Below, piece after piece: positions 26,198-32,519 of a stretch of DNA of 64,000 nt. The translations under genes and the position numbers were made by a program. The stretch's first letter is position 1. Each line of letters begins with the position of its first letter. The notes below the pieces were generated by a model. The model did not search any database. It worked only from the letters and a program-made list of their open reading frames with translations, and was not told where the DNA came from. The DNA comes from Labilibaculum sp. (GTDB taxonomy: Bacteria; Bacteroidota; Bacteroidia; Bacteroidales; Marinifilaceae), in the NCBI RefSeq assembly GCF_963664555.1, contig NZ_OY761461.1, positions 3,286,001 to 3,350,000 on the forward strand, written 5' to 3'.

Positions 26198-26485
26198 ATG
26201 GCGAAACATTATGAAACAGAATTTAAGTTGATGATTGTGAATCTACTTAAATCGGGACAAAGCGCGAAGCAAGTGTCTGAAGATTACGGATTAAACGACA
26301 GCATGATTCGAAGATGGCGAAGAGAAACATTAAGCAATAAAGAATCTTTCACAGGAAAAGGTAATATTTCTTTAAGTCCGGAACAGCAAGAGATATCCCA
26401 GTTAAGAGCAGAATTAAAAGAAACTAGATTAGAACGTGATATATTAAAAAAGGCGGTCAGCATCTTCTCCAAGAGCGACAATTGA
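26198..26485 (+). CDS. IS3-family OrfA (helix-turn-helix, leucine zipper)
   Basis: A 95-residue DNA-binding protein. The helix-turn-helix is visible in MIVNLLKSGQSAKQVSEDYG followed by LNDSMIRRWRRE; the end (EISQLRAELKETRLERDILKK) is a leucine zipper that usually pairs OrfA/OrfAB. Near its end lies the slippery heptamer A-AAA-AAG at 26446-26452; a -1 shift there gives a frame that is open into orfB, producing the OrfAB transposase. The stop overlaps the TTG frame entry of orfB. Confidence 0.93.
   Translation: MAKHYETEFKLMIVNLLKSGQSAKQVSEDYGLNDSMIRRWRRETLSNKESFTGKGNISLSPEQQEISQLRAELKETRLERDILKKAVSIFSKSDN
26446..26452 (+). promoter_or_regulatory. Programmed -1 frameshift site AAAAAAG
   Basis: A-AAA-AAG in the orfA frame, the standard IS3-family slippery heptamer; after a -1 shift the frame stays open into orfB. 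Confidence 0.75.
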
Positions 26486-27369
26486 TCTATAATTTTATGG
26501 ATAAGCATAAAAAGATATATCCTGTTGGGAAGATGTGTAAGCATTTAAAAGTAAGCCGGAATTCATATTACCACTGGAAGTCAATTAAACTTACCAAAAA
26601 GAAGTACTCAAGAAAAGCGATTCTGGTAAATGAGATTAAAAAGATATTTAAAGACAGTAGACAAACCTATGGAAGTCCGCGTATTCAGGTTGAATTGGAG
26701 AAGATTGGATATAAAATATCTAGAACTTATGTTGGTAAACTAATGAAGGCAGAAAACATTCGGTTCAAGCCTAAAAAGCGATTTATTAATACAACTTACT
26801 CTAAGCATGGTTATAAGATTGAAAAAAACACTCTTGACCGGCAATTTAAAGTTGAACAGCTAGGTAAAGTATGGGTATCTGACATTACTTATATTAGAGT
26901 TAATGACAAGTGGATTTACCTCACAACGATGATTGATTTGGCGGATAGACAAGTTGTTGGTTGGTCGTTAAGTAAAGATATGACCTATGAAAACACGGTT
27001 CTTAAGGCATGGAATATTGCACGTAAGCGAAGACAAATAATAGATGGATTTATTCTTCATTCGGATAGGGGCGTTCAATATGCCTGCAATAAAATAAGGG
27101 ATATTTTTATGGATAATGATAAGATAAACAGAAGCATGAGCAGAAAGGGAAACTGTTGGGATAATGCCGTAGCTGAAAGCTTTTTTAAAACGATCAAGTC
27201 GGAAATGATATACCGAAACAAGTTTAAATCATTTACTCATGCATATAACCATGTATACGATTACATCGAAAATTGGTACAATGTTAAAAGAATACACTCT
27301 AGTTTGGGATATAAAACACCTTTAGAAAAAGAAATTGAATTAAGAGCTTATTATAAATTAGCGGCCTAA
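26482..27369 (+). CDS. IS3-family OrfB integrase (transposase catalytic part)
   Basis: A 295-residue DDE integrase domain. It has an HTH_21-like N-terminus (YGSPRIQVELEKIGYKISRT), then the rve core with Asp in WVSDITYIRV, Asp in ILHSDRGVQYA and Glu in NAVAESFFKTIKSE, a normal DD(35)E arrangement. TTG 26482 begins the frame, ATG 26497 is a possible separate start, but in this family the protein is mainly made by -1 frameshifting from orfA. Intact, and identical in sequence to the copy at 30332-31219, so the element is probably active or was until recently. Confidence 0.95.
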   Translation: MIYNFMDKHKKIYPVGKMCKHLKVSRNSYYHWKSIKLTKKKYSRKAILVNEIKKIFKDSRQTYGSPRIQVELEKIGYKISRTYVGKLMKAENIRFKPKKRFINTTYSKHGYKIEKNTLDRQFKVEQLGKVWVSDITYIRVNDKWIYLTTMIDLADRQVVGWSLSKDMTYENTVLKAWNIARKRRQIIDGFILHSDRGVQYACNKIRDIFMDNDKINRSMSRKGNCWDNAVAESFFKTIKSEMIYRNKFKSFTHAYNHVYDYIENWYNVKRIHSSLGYKTPLEKEIELRAYYKLAA

Positions 27370-27403
27370 TCTTTTTGTACCATATTTTGTTGCAATTCCA
27401 ATG

Positions 27404-27852
27404 GAGAAATTGCATCTCACGGCATTGCCAGCCTACCTGCCAAGTTTGCTTTGCCCCCCGGCAAACCTGCAAACCTCCCCCGCACTTTTACGAAGTGCTC
27501 CTGCACCACTGCCAGCCTCAATGCCAACAGTGCGAAGCAGGCTCACACTTGTGCGGGCACCACCCAAAAAATTGCCGGCAGGGCAAACAGCAGGTTAAGA
27601 TGCCCACCAAAACAGTACGAACCGGGCTTTTAGTACGTTAACCATACCACGACAATGTTACAGACAGGGCTTTTACTGAGTGAAGATGGTGCTCGTGAGT
27701 GTTTGGTGGGGGTATTGAATGGGTATTAGATAGCATTATAAAACCAAGGGCGAAAGCCTAATGGCAGCAATAAAATAAAATACTTAACAATATTTTGAAT
27801 ATTTATTAACTGTATGTATTTTAGATGAAATTTTACAAAACCTTACCCTATT
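27404..27852. other. 449-bp stretch right of IS copy 1, GC-rich first half
   Basis: 27404-27640 is rich in CCTGC, TGCCAGC and GCAAAC words and clearly GC-richer than its surroundings, with overlapping frames in all plus phases but no credible gene. 27650-27852 returns to AT-rich DNA that should hold the promoter of the next operon. It may be debris of the sequence into which the IS inserted. Confidence 0.4.
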
Positions 27853-28236
27853 ATGGAAGAATTAACATCTAACTACTTCATAATTTTTATCCCAATAATA
27901 ATTTTCTCTATTACAATTGGAATGAAAATGTTTACTGGAAAAGACATTCATGACATCACATATGGACAAGCCTTCTTAGAGATACCAATTGATTTATTAT
28001 TCATATCCGTAACCTTAACTATTACATTTCTAACCAAAAGCTCCGGGAACGTCCCACTTGGAGTTATATTACTTTTATTTGAAATTCTCCTTGCTCTATT
28101 CACTGTTATTATCTGGAGACATTCCGTAGAAAAATTGATTAACAATAATTTAGTTTCCTGTGGAGCTTTAGGGATCTTAAACTATATTATATCAGGAATT
28201 TCACTAACTGGCATCATCTATTTAAATACATTATAA
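27853..28236 (+). CDS. Four-helix membrane protein, first gene of a two-gene operon
   Basis: A 127-residue membrane protein with four predicted helices (about 8-27, 46-66, 70-92, 104-124) and almost no soluble part. No family is recognised. Its stop overlaps the start of the next gene (TAATG), so the two are translated together and probably act together in the membrane. Low GC relative to the rest of the window and location between two IS copies point to accessory, possibly transferred DNA. Confidence 0.75.
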   Translation: MEELTSNYFIIFIPIIIFSITIGMKMFTGKDIHDITYGQAFLEIPIDLLFISVTLTITFLTKSSGNVPLGVILLLFEILLALFTVIIWRHSVEKLINNNLVSCGALGILNYIISGISLTGIIYLNTL

Positions 28237-28973
28237 TGACAAATGAATTTATATACATTGGGTTGTTAATTATAACAACAATGTCTTCGACACTAATACT
28301 TATTCTGTTTTACATACAACGCAAAAAAGAAAAACACAATGAATTAAAACAGACAAAAGCAGAACTTTCGTATATGCGAACATTCTTTGAAAAAAAGTTA
28401 ATAGACATTAATCAAAAAATGATGCAAGATTCTGATAGATGGAAAGAAGTTAACCATCTACTTTTATCCTATAAACCAATCATTAACGATACATTTTTTG
28501 ATAAAAAAAGAGCATTCAATAGTTCATTCTTCAACAACTTTGGAATCAATTCAGAAAAAATTGAAGTGAAAAAAGATCAAGTTTTCTATTTGACACCTTT
28601 TATTGACAGTGAAAGAGAAACTTTTTATGATGTTGAAGCAATATGCCATCGAATGGGATTTAAATGTTTTAAAGGTGATGAAGAATTTATAACCGGAGAT
28701 ATTTTCACTTACATTCTTAATAAAATAATGGAATCACGAATTATTATTGCAAATATAGATGGTCGTAACCCAAATGTTTTTTATGAACTAGGAATTGCCC
28801 AAGCGATTGGAAAACCAACATTATTAATTACTAGAGACATCAACAATATGCCCTTCGATATAAAATCTCAAAACATTATTATTTATCAAGACGCCGATGA
28901 ATTATCAAACAAACTTTCACTAATGCTAAGTAGTCTTCTAGTTAATGAAGATAGAGCATCTTTTGAACAATAG
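28236..28973 (+). CDS. Membrane-anchored protein with TIR/deoxyribosyltransferase-like domain
   Basis: A 245-residue protein: one N-terminal membrane helix (about 5-28), a charged coiled coil (30-75), a linker, and a C-terminal Rossmann-like domain (about 112-240). That domain reads VFYLTPFIDSE, then MGFKCFKGDEEF, IMESRIIIANIDGRNPNVFY ELGIAQAIGKPTLLITRD and MPFDIKSQNIIIY. The IIA(D/N)xxGxNPNVFYELG pattern with its invariant Glu is shared by nucleoside-2-deoxyribosyltransferase-like and TIR-like domains of bacterial defence and signalling proteins, which cleave nucleotides or NAD. Coupled to a four-helix protein. Enzyme activity and role in defence are inference. Confidence 0.72.
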   Translation: MTNEFIYIGLLIITTMSSTLILILFYIQRKKEKHNELKQTKAELSYMRTFFEKKLIDINQKMMQDSDRWKEVNHLLLSYKPIINDTFFDKKRAFNSSFFNNFGINSEKIEVKKDQVFYLTPFIDSERETFYDVEAICHRMGFKCFKGDEEFITGDIFTYILNKIMESRIIIANIDGRNPNVFYELGIAQAIGKPTLLITRDINNMPFDIKSQNIIIYQDADELSNKLSLMLSSLLVNEDRASFEQ

Positions 28974-28985
28974 TTTTAATACAAC

Positions 28986-29017
28986 AAAAGCCTAACAATC
29001 CAAATTGTTAGGCTTTT
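28986..29017. terminator. Bidirectional terminator
   Basis: Perfect 14-bp stem (AAAAGCCTAACAAT / ATTGTTAGGCTTTT), 4-nt loop, between the TIR-like gene and the convergent TPR gene. Confidence 0.88.
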
Positions 29018-29042
29018 GTAAACTCCGTAGATCCTTGTCTGT

Positions 29043-29333
29043 TTAAGGATTGTACAAATCGGGATTGAAAAAATCCATGATCGATTTAATCATCTCGATT
29101 TTTACATTTGCTTTTTTATGATCTGACTGCAGATCGGCTACGCGGATGTAGGCACTCAGCGCTTTTGGCAATTCACCCAACTGGTGGTGCATTTCTGCCA
29201 GCTTAAAAAGTGCCTCGATATTTTGCGGCTCAGCCAAAGCAAGCTCCTTGTATTTTTCCAAAGCAGAACGAAAGTCCCCTTCACTTTCGAGCTTTATGGC
29301 GTCTAACTGTATATTTTCAATATCCTTATTCAT
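29043..29333 (-). CDS. Small TPR protein
   Basis: A 96-residue protein of two TPR units: ESEGDFRSALEKYKELALAEP and the following FKLAEMHHQLGELPKALSAY helix pair, which match the TPR consensus. Such short TPR proteins are protein-protein adaptors; no partner is evident. It ends with a FNPDLYNP tail. Single gene, convergent with the TIR-like operon. Confidence 0.8.
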   Translation of the reverse strand: MNKDIENIQLDAIKLESEGDFRSALEKYKELALAEPQNIEALFKLAEMHHQLGELPKALSAYIRVADLQSDHKKANVKIEMIKSIMDFFNPDLYNP

Positions 29334-29484
29334 GCTTATGTTGTTTTAGCAAAGCAACGTGTGGCCTGCCTGTGTTTGTGAGCAACAAATGTAAGGAAAT
29401 TTGAATTTGTTTGGATTAATTGTGTGCATCTTATCGGTAAAGAAACAGTTATTTGTATTTTAGCGACACTAAAACGCTACAAGT

Positions 29485-30081
29485 ATGACAAAACAACACT
29501 GGAAACCCGGAACCATGGTTTATCCCCTGCCTGCCGTAATGGTAAGCTGCGGCAGCACACCCGAAAATTATAACATCATCACCATTGCCTGGACAGGAAC
29601 CATTTGCTCCGATCCGGCCATGTGCTACATATCTGTTCGCAAGAACCGTCATTCTTACAACATCATTAAAGAAAGCGGCGAGTTTGTAATTAACCTTACC
29701 ACGAAAGATTTGGCCTATGCCACCGATTGGTGCGGCGTGAAATCAGGTAAGAATTTCGACAAATTCAAGGAAATGAAACTTACTCCCGGAAAATCGAAAG
29801 AAATAGCTGCTCCCATTATCGAGGAATCGCCACTGAGCATAGAGTGCAAGGTGACTAAAATAGTGGAATTGGGTTCGCACGATATGTTTATGGCCGAAGT
29901 GGTAAACGTTCAGGCCGACGAGCGATACATCAACGAAAAAGGGGAATTCTCATTGGCCCAATCGGGTCCTTTGGTTTACTCGCACGGCCACTACTTCGAA
30001 TTGGGAGAGCTAATCGGTCGTTTTGGCTACTCGGTAATGAAAAAGAAAACCAAGGAAAAAATTAAAAAGACGAAAGGTTAG
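29485..30081 (+). CDS. Flavin reductase-like (FMN-binding split barrel) protein
   Basis: A 198-residue protein with a flavin_reduct-like domain over its length: YPLPAVMVSCGSTPENYNII at the start, TIAWTGTICSDPAMCYISVRKNRHSYNIIKESGEFVIN (FMN-contacting strands), SGKNFDKFKEMKLT, and a late SHGHYFELGELIGRFGYS. These proteins bind FMN and reduce flavins or act as NADH:flavin oxidoreductases. A Lys-rich tail follows. Its GC is higher than that of the neighbouring TIR-like operon, so it is probably part of the native chromosome. Confidence 0.85.
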   Translation: MTKQHWKPGTMVYPLPAVMVSCGSTPENYNIITIAWTGTICSDPAMCYISVRKNRHSYNIIKESGEFVINLTTKDLAYATDWCGVKSGKNFDKFKEMKLTPGKSKEIAAPIIEESPLSIECKVTKIVELGSHDMFMAEVVNVQADERYINEKGEFSLAQSGPLVYSHGHYFELGELIGRFGYSVMKKKTKEKIKKTKG

Positions 30082-30152
30082 GAAAAGTCTTGAAAGGGTC
30101 TGGAAAGGGTCTGGAAAGGTCTTGAAGGGTCTAAAAGTCGAAGGTCGAAAAG
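30071..30152 (+). repeat. GTC/AAAGG short-word repeat, left of IS copy 2
   Basis: Degenerate 7-11 bp units of the type GTCTNGAAAGG and AAGTCGAAG follow the flavin reductase gene. A 34-bp stretch (30113-30146) is repeated exactly at 31662-31695 on the other side of the IS. Confidence 0.7.
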
Positions 30153-30331
30153 TATGACTGGTAGAAATTCATCAATCAGCGCACCAATTGGCATTCAGTT
30201 CGACGGTGGGCCCCATAGGTGAAAAAGTCGTTAAAAACAGAATTCCATGAGCGAGGTACGAAAGAATATTATTCTGTTTAGACTTTGAACCGTAATGGGT
30301 TGGAATTGCAACAAAATATGGTACAAAAAGA

Positions 30332-31219
30332 TTAGGCCGCTAATTTATAATAAGCTCTTAATTCAATTTCTTTTTCTAAAGGTGTTTTATATCCCAAACT
30401 AGAGTGTATTCTTTTAACATTGTACCAATTTTCGATGTAATCGTATACATGGTTATATGCATGAGTAAATGATTTAAACTTGTTTCGGTATATCATTTCC
30501 GACTTGATCGTTTTAAAAAAGCTTTCAGCTACGGCATTATCCCAACAGTTTCCCTTTCTGCTCATGCTTCTGTTTATCTTATCATTATCCATAAAAATAT
30601 CCCTTATTTTATTGCAGGCATATTGAACGCCCCTATCCGAATGAAGAATAAATCCATCTATTATTTGTCTTCGCTTACGTGCAATATTCCATGCCTTAAG
30701 AACCGTGTTTTCATAGGTCATATCTTTACTTAACGACCAACCAACAACTTGTCTATCCGCCAAATCAATCATCGTTGTGAGGTAAATCCACTTGTCATTA
30801 ACTCTAATATAAGTAATGTCAGATACCCATACTTTACCTAGCTGTTCAACTTTAAATTGCCGGTCAAGAGTGTTTTTTTCAATCTTATAACCATGCTTAG
30901 AGTAAGTTGTATTAATAAATCGCTTTTTAGGCTTGAACCGAATGTTTTCTGCCTTCATTAGTTTACCAACATAAGTTCTAGATATTTTATATCCAATCTT
31001 CTCCAATTCAACCTGAATACGCGGACTTCCATAGGTTTGTCTACTGTCTTTAAATATCTTTTTAATCTCATTTACCAGAATCGCTTTTCTTGAGTACTTC
31101 TTTTTGGTAAGTTTAATTGACTTCCAGTGGTAATATGAATTCCGGCTTACTTTTAAATGCTTACACATCTTCCCAACAGGATATATCTTTTTATGCTTAT
31201 CCATAAAATTATAGATCAA
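30332..31219 (-). CDS. IS3-family OrfB integrase, copy 2
   Basis: Residue-for-residue identical to the copy at 26482-27369, with the same DDE residues (WVSDITYIRV, ILHSDRGVQYA, NAVAESFFKTIKSE). Intact frame; expressed mainly by -1 frameshift from orfA at 31249-31255. Confidence 0.95.
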   Translation of the reverse strand: MIYNFMDKHKKIYPVGKMCKHLKVSRNSYYHWKSIKLTKKKYSRKAILVNEIKKIFKDSRQTYGSPRIQVELEKIGYKISRTYVGKLMKAENIRFKPKKRFINTTYSKHGYKIEKNTLDRQFKVEQLGKVWVSDITYIRVNDKWIYLTTMIDLADRQVVGWSLSKDMTYENTVLKAWNIARKRRQIIDGFILHSDRGVQYACNKIRDIFMDNDKINRSMSRKGNCWDNAVAESFFKTIKSEMIYRNKFKSFTHAYNHVYDYIENWYNVKRIHSSLGYKTPLEKEIELRAYYKLAA

Positions 31220-31503
31220 TTGTCGCTCTTGGAGAAGATGCTGACCGCCTTTTTTAATATATCACGTTCTAATCTAGTTTCTTTTAATTCTGCTCTTAAC
31301 TGGGATATCTCTTGCTGTTCCGGACTTAAAGAAATATTACCTTTTCCTGTGAAAGATTCTTTATTGCTTAATGTTTCTCTTCGCCATCTTCGAATCATGC
31401 TGTCGTTTAATCCGTAATCTTCAGACACTTGCTTCGCGCTTTGTCCCGATTTAAGTAGATTCACAATCATCAACTTAAATTCTGTTTCATAATGTTTCGC
31501 CAT
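31216..31503 (-). CDS. IS3-family OrfA, copy 2
   Basis: Identical to OrfA at 26198-26485: helix-turn-helix plus leucine zipper, with the A-AAA-AAG slip site near the 3' end. Its start region lies inside the IS end that faces 31560. Confidence 0.93.
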   Translation of the reverse strand: MAKHYETEFKLMIVNLLKSGQSAKQVSEDYGLNDSMIRRWRRETLSNKESFTGKGNISLSPEQQEISQLRAELKETRLERDILKKAVSIFSKSDN

Positions 31504-31639
31504 AATTTAAATATAAGAATTTCGGGCGTAACCATTGTACCAACAAATGTAGCATGTCCAGGTAACGAAGAACTGCAGCCTAGCCCTTTTGGTTCTTTTA
31601 TGGTAATGATAAAAGAACAGCCCGTCTGGCTTGAAGACA

Positions 31640-31742
31640 AAGGTCAAAAATCGAAAGGTCAGGAAAGGTCTTGAAGGGTCTAAAAGTCGAAGGTCAAAAA
31701 GTCGAAAGGTCTTGAAAAGTCTGGAATAGTCCAAAGGTCGAA
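31640..31742 (+). repeat. GTC/AAAGG short-word repeat, right of IS copy 2
   Basis: Same word family as at 30071-30152 (AAAGGTC, AAGTCGAAGGTC, AAGTCTGGAA); includes the exact second copy of the 34-bp stretch. The remaining DNA to 31800 is AT-rich with repeated ACTCATAA/AACTCATAA words and no gene. Confidence 0.7.
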
Positions 31743-31809
31743 GGAGATTATTACCTCACACTCATAACTTTTAACTCATAATTTATAACTCTCAACTAAT
31801 AACTAACAA

Positions 31810-31833
31810 AAAACCGGCTCAAAAGCCGGTTTT
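31810..31833. terminator. Terminator after DUF4293 gene
   Basis: Perfect 10-bp stem AAAACCGGCT / AGCCGGTTTT, 4-nt loop, 22 bp past the stop of the minus-strand gene. Confidence 0.82.
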
Positions 31834-31854
31834 GTTTGTTTATTCTTGGGGCGC

Positions 31855-32316
31855 TTACCGTATCCGATCCATAGAGCGGATTAACGCTTCATCTTTACCA
31901 ATTTCGCGTATTGCCAAATAACTTAGCACCAATGCAATCAATGGGAATGCATTAATAAGACTATAACTTGTAATGGCATTTAGTTCTTTTGCCTGACTGC
32001 TTATACTGTAATAGATTAGTCCCATTGCACCAATCATGCAAATCATATTAAACACAGTTAAACGAATCTGAAGCATTCTTTTCTTGAATAAGAAAATAGT
32101 AACAAAACTAATTAAGGCAATAATGCTTAATAAAATGGCAACCGGCATGGCATTAAAAACGGCAGGCTCCCCTTCCTGCAACGCAGGAATTCCCCGGTAT
32201 AAAAATTGATATACTGCACCTGATGCATCAACCAATTCCGCCAAAGGAAAAAAGAACATGACTGCAATTAAAACAAAACTCCCTAACAGGTATAAAGACT
32301 GAATTCTTTGTATCAT
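31855..32316 (-). CDS. DUF4293 membrane protein
   Basis: A 153-residue four-helix membrane protein. The start MIQRIQSLYLLGSFVLIAVM is chosen because DUF4293 proteins begin precisely with MIQRIQSLYL; the frame continues 17 codons further up without support. Helices at about 6-24, 60-80, 90-112 and 117-137. DUF4293 is a widespread, conserved Bacteroidota family of unknown function. In many genomes it neighbours rho; that gene is not seen here. Confidence 0.9.
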   Translation of the reverse strand: MIQRIQSLYLLGSFVLIAVMFFFPLAELVDASGAVYQFLYRGIPALQEGEPAVFNAMPVAILLSIIALISFVTIFLFKKRMLQIRLTVFNMICMIGAMGLIYYSISSQAKELNAITSYSLINAFPLIALVLSYLAIREIGKDEALIRSMDRIR

Positions 32317-32519
32317 CGTATTTCTATTTTTTTTGTACAAATTTAAACTTAAATACAAAAGCAGCAAACGAAAGTCTGCTGCTTTTTACCATCATTACTT
32401 AATACTAACTAATCACACTAGTAAAAAATATACATGCCTTGCAGAATTACCCCTAATCACAAAGCAAATTTTCCATCAGCTTTTGCAGCAAGTTACATCT
32501 GCAAAATTTAAGCAGGCTA

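Larger units (their letters stand above)
26138..27403 (+). mobile_element. IS3-family insertion sequence, copy 1 (26141-27400) with ATG target duplication
   Basis: The element runs from TGGACATGC at 26141 to GCAATTCCA at 27400, 1260 bp. The ends are imperfect inverted repeats of about 26 bp (TGGA..TGC.ACA.....TGGTACAA on each side). It is flanked by 3-bp direct repeats ATG (26138-26140 and 27401-27403), as IS3-family elements generate. It carries orfA and orfB. Borders were set by comparing it with copy 2, where similarity stops at the same bases. Confidence 0.95.
30298..31563 (-). mobile_element. IS3-family insertion sequence, copy 2 (30301-31560) with GGT target duplication
   Basis: Same 1260-bp element as at 26141-27400 in opposite orientation. 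Flanked by GGT at 30298-30300 and 31561-31563. The duplications of the two copies differ and the outermost flanks do not match each other, so each copy inserted on its own. Both copies encode identical proteins, so they are recent. Confidence 0.95.

Noticed and set aside
25886..26209. Minus-strand 107-aa protein
   Set aside because: It starts inside the IS terminal region and has no family; artefact of the insertion.
27375..27641. Proteins right of IS copy 1
   Set aside because: All plus-strand phases are open because of GC-rich composition; one begins inside the IS end.
26138..31563. Composite transposon carrying the TIR-like operon
   Set aside because: The outer flanks (ATG and GGT) do not match, while each single IS has its own matching duplication, so the copies inserted separately.
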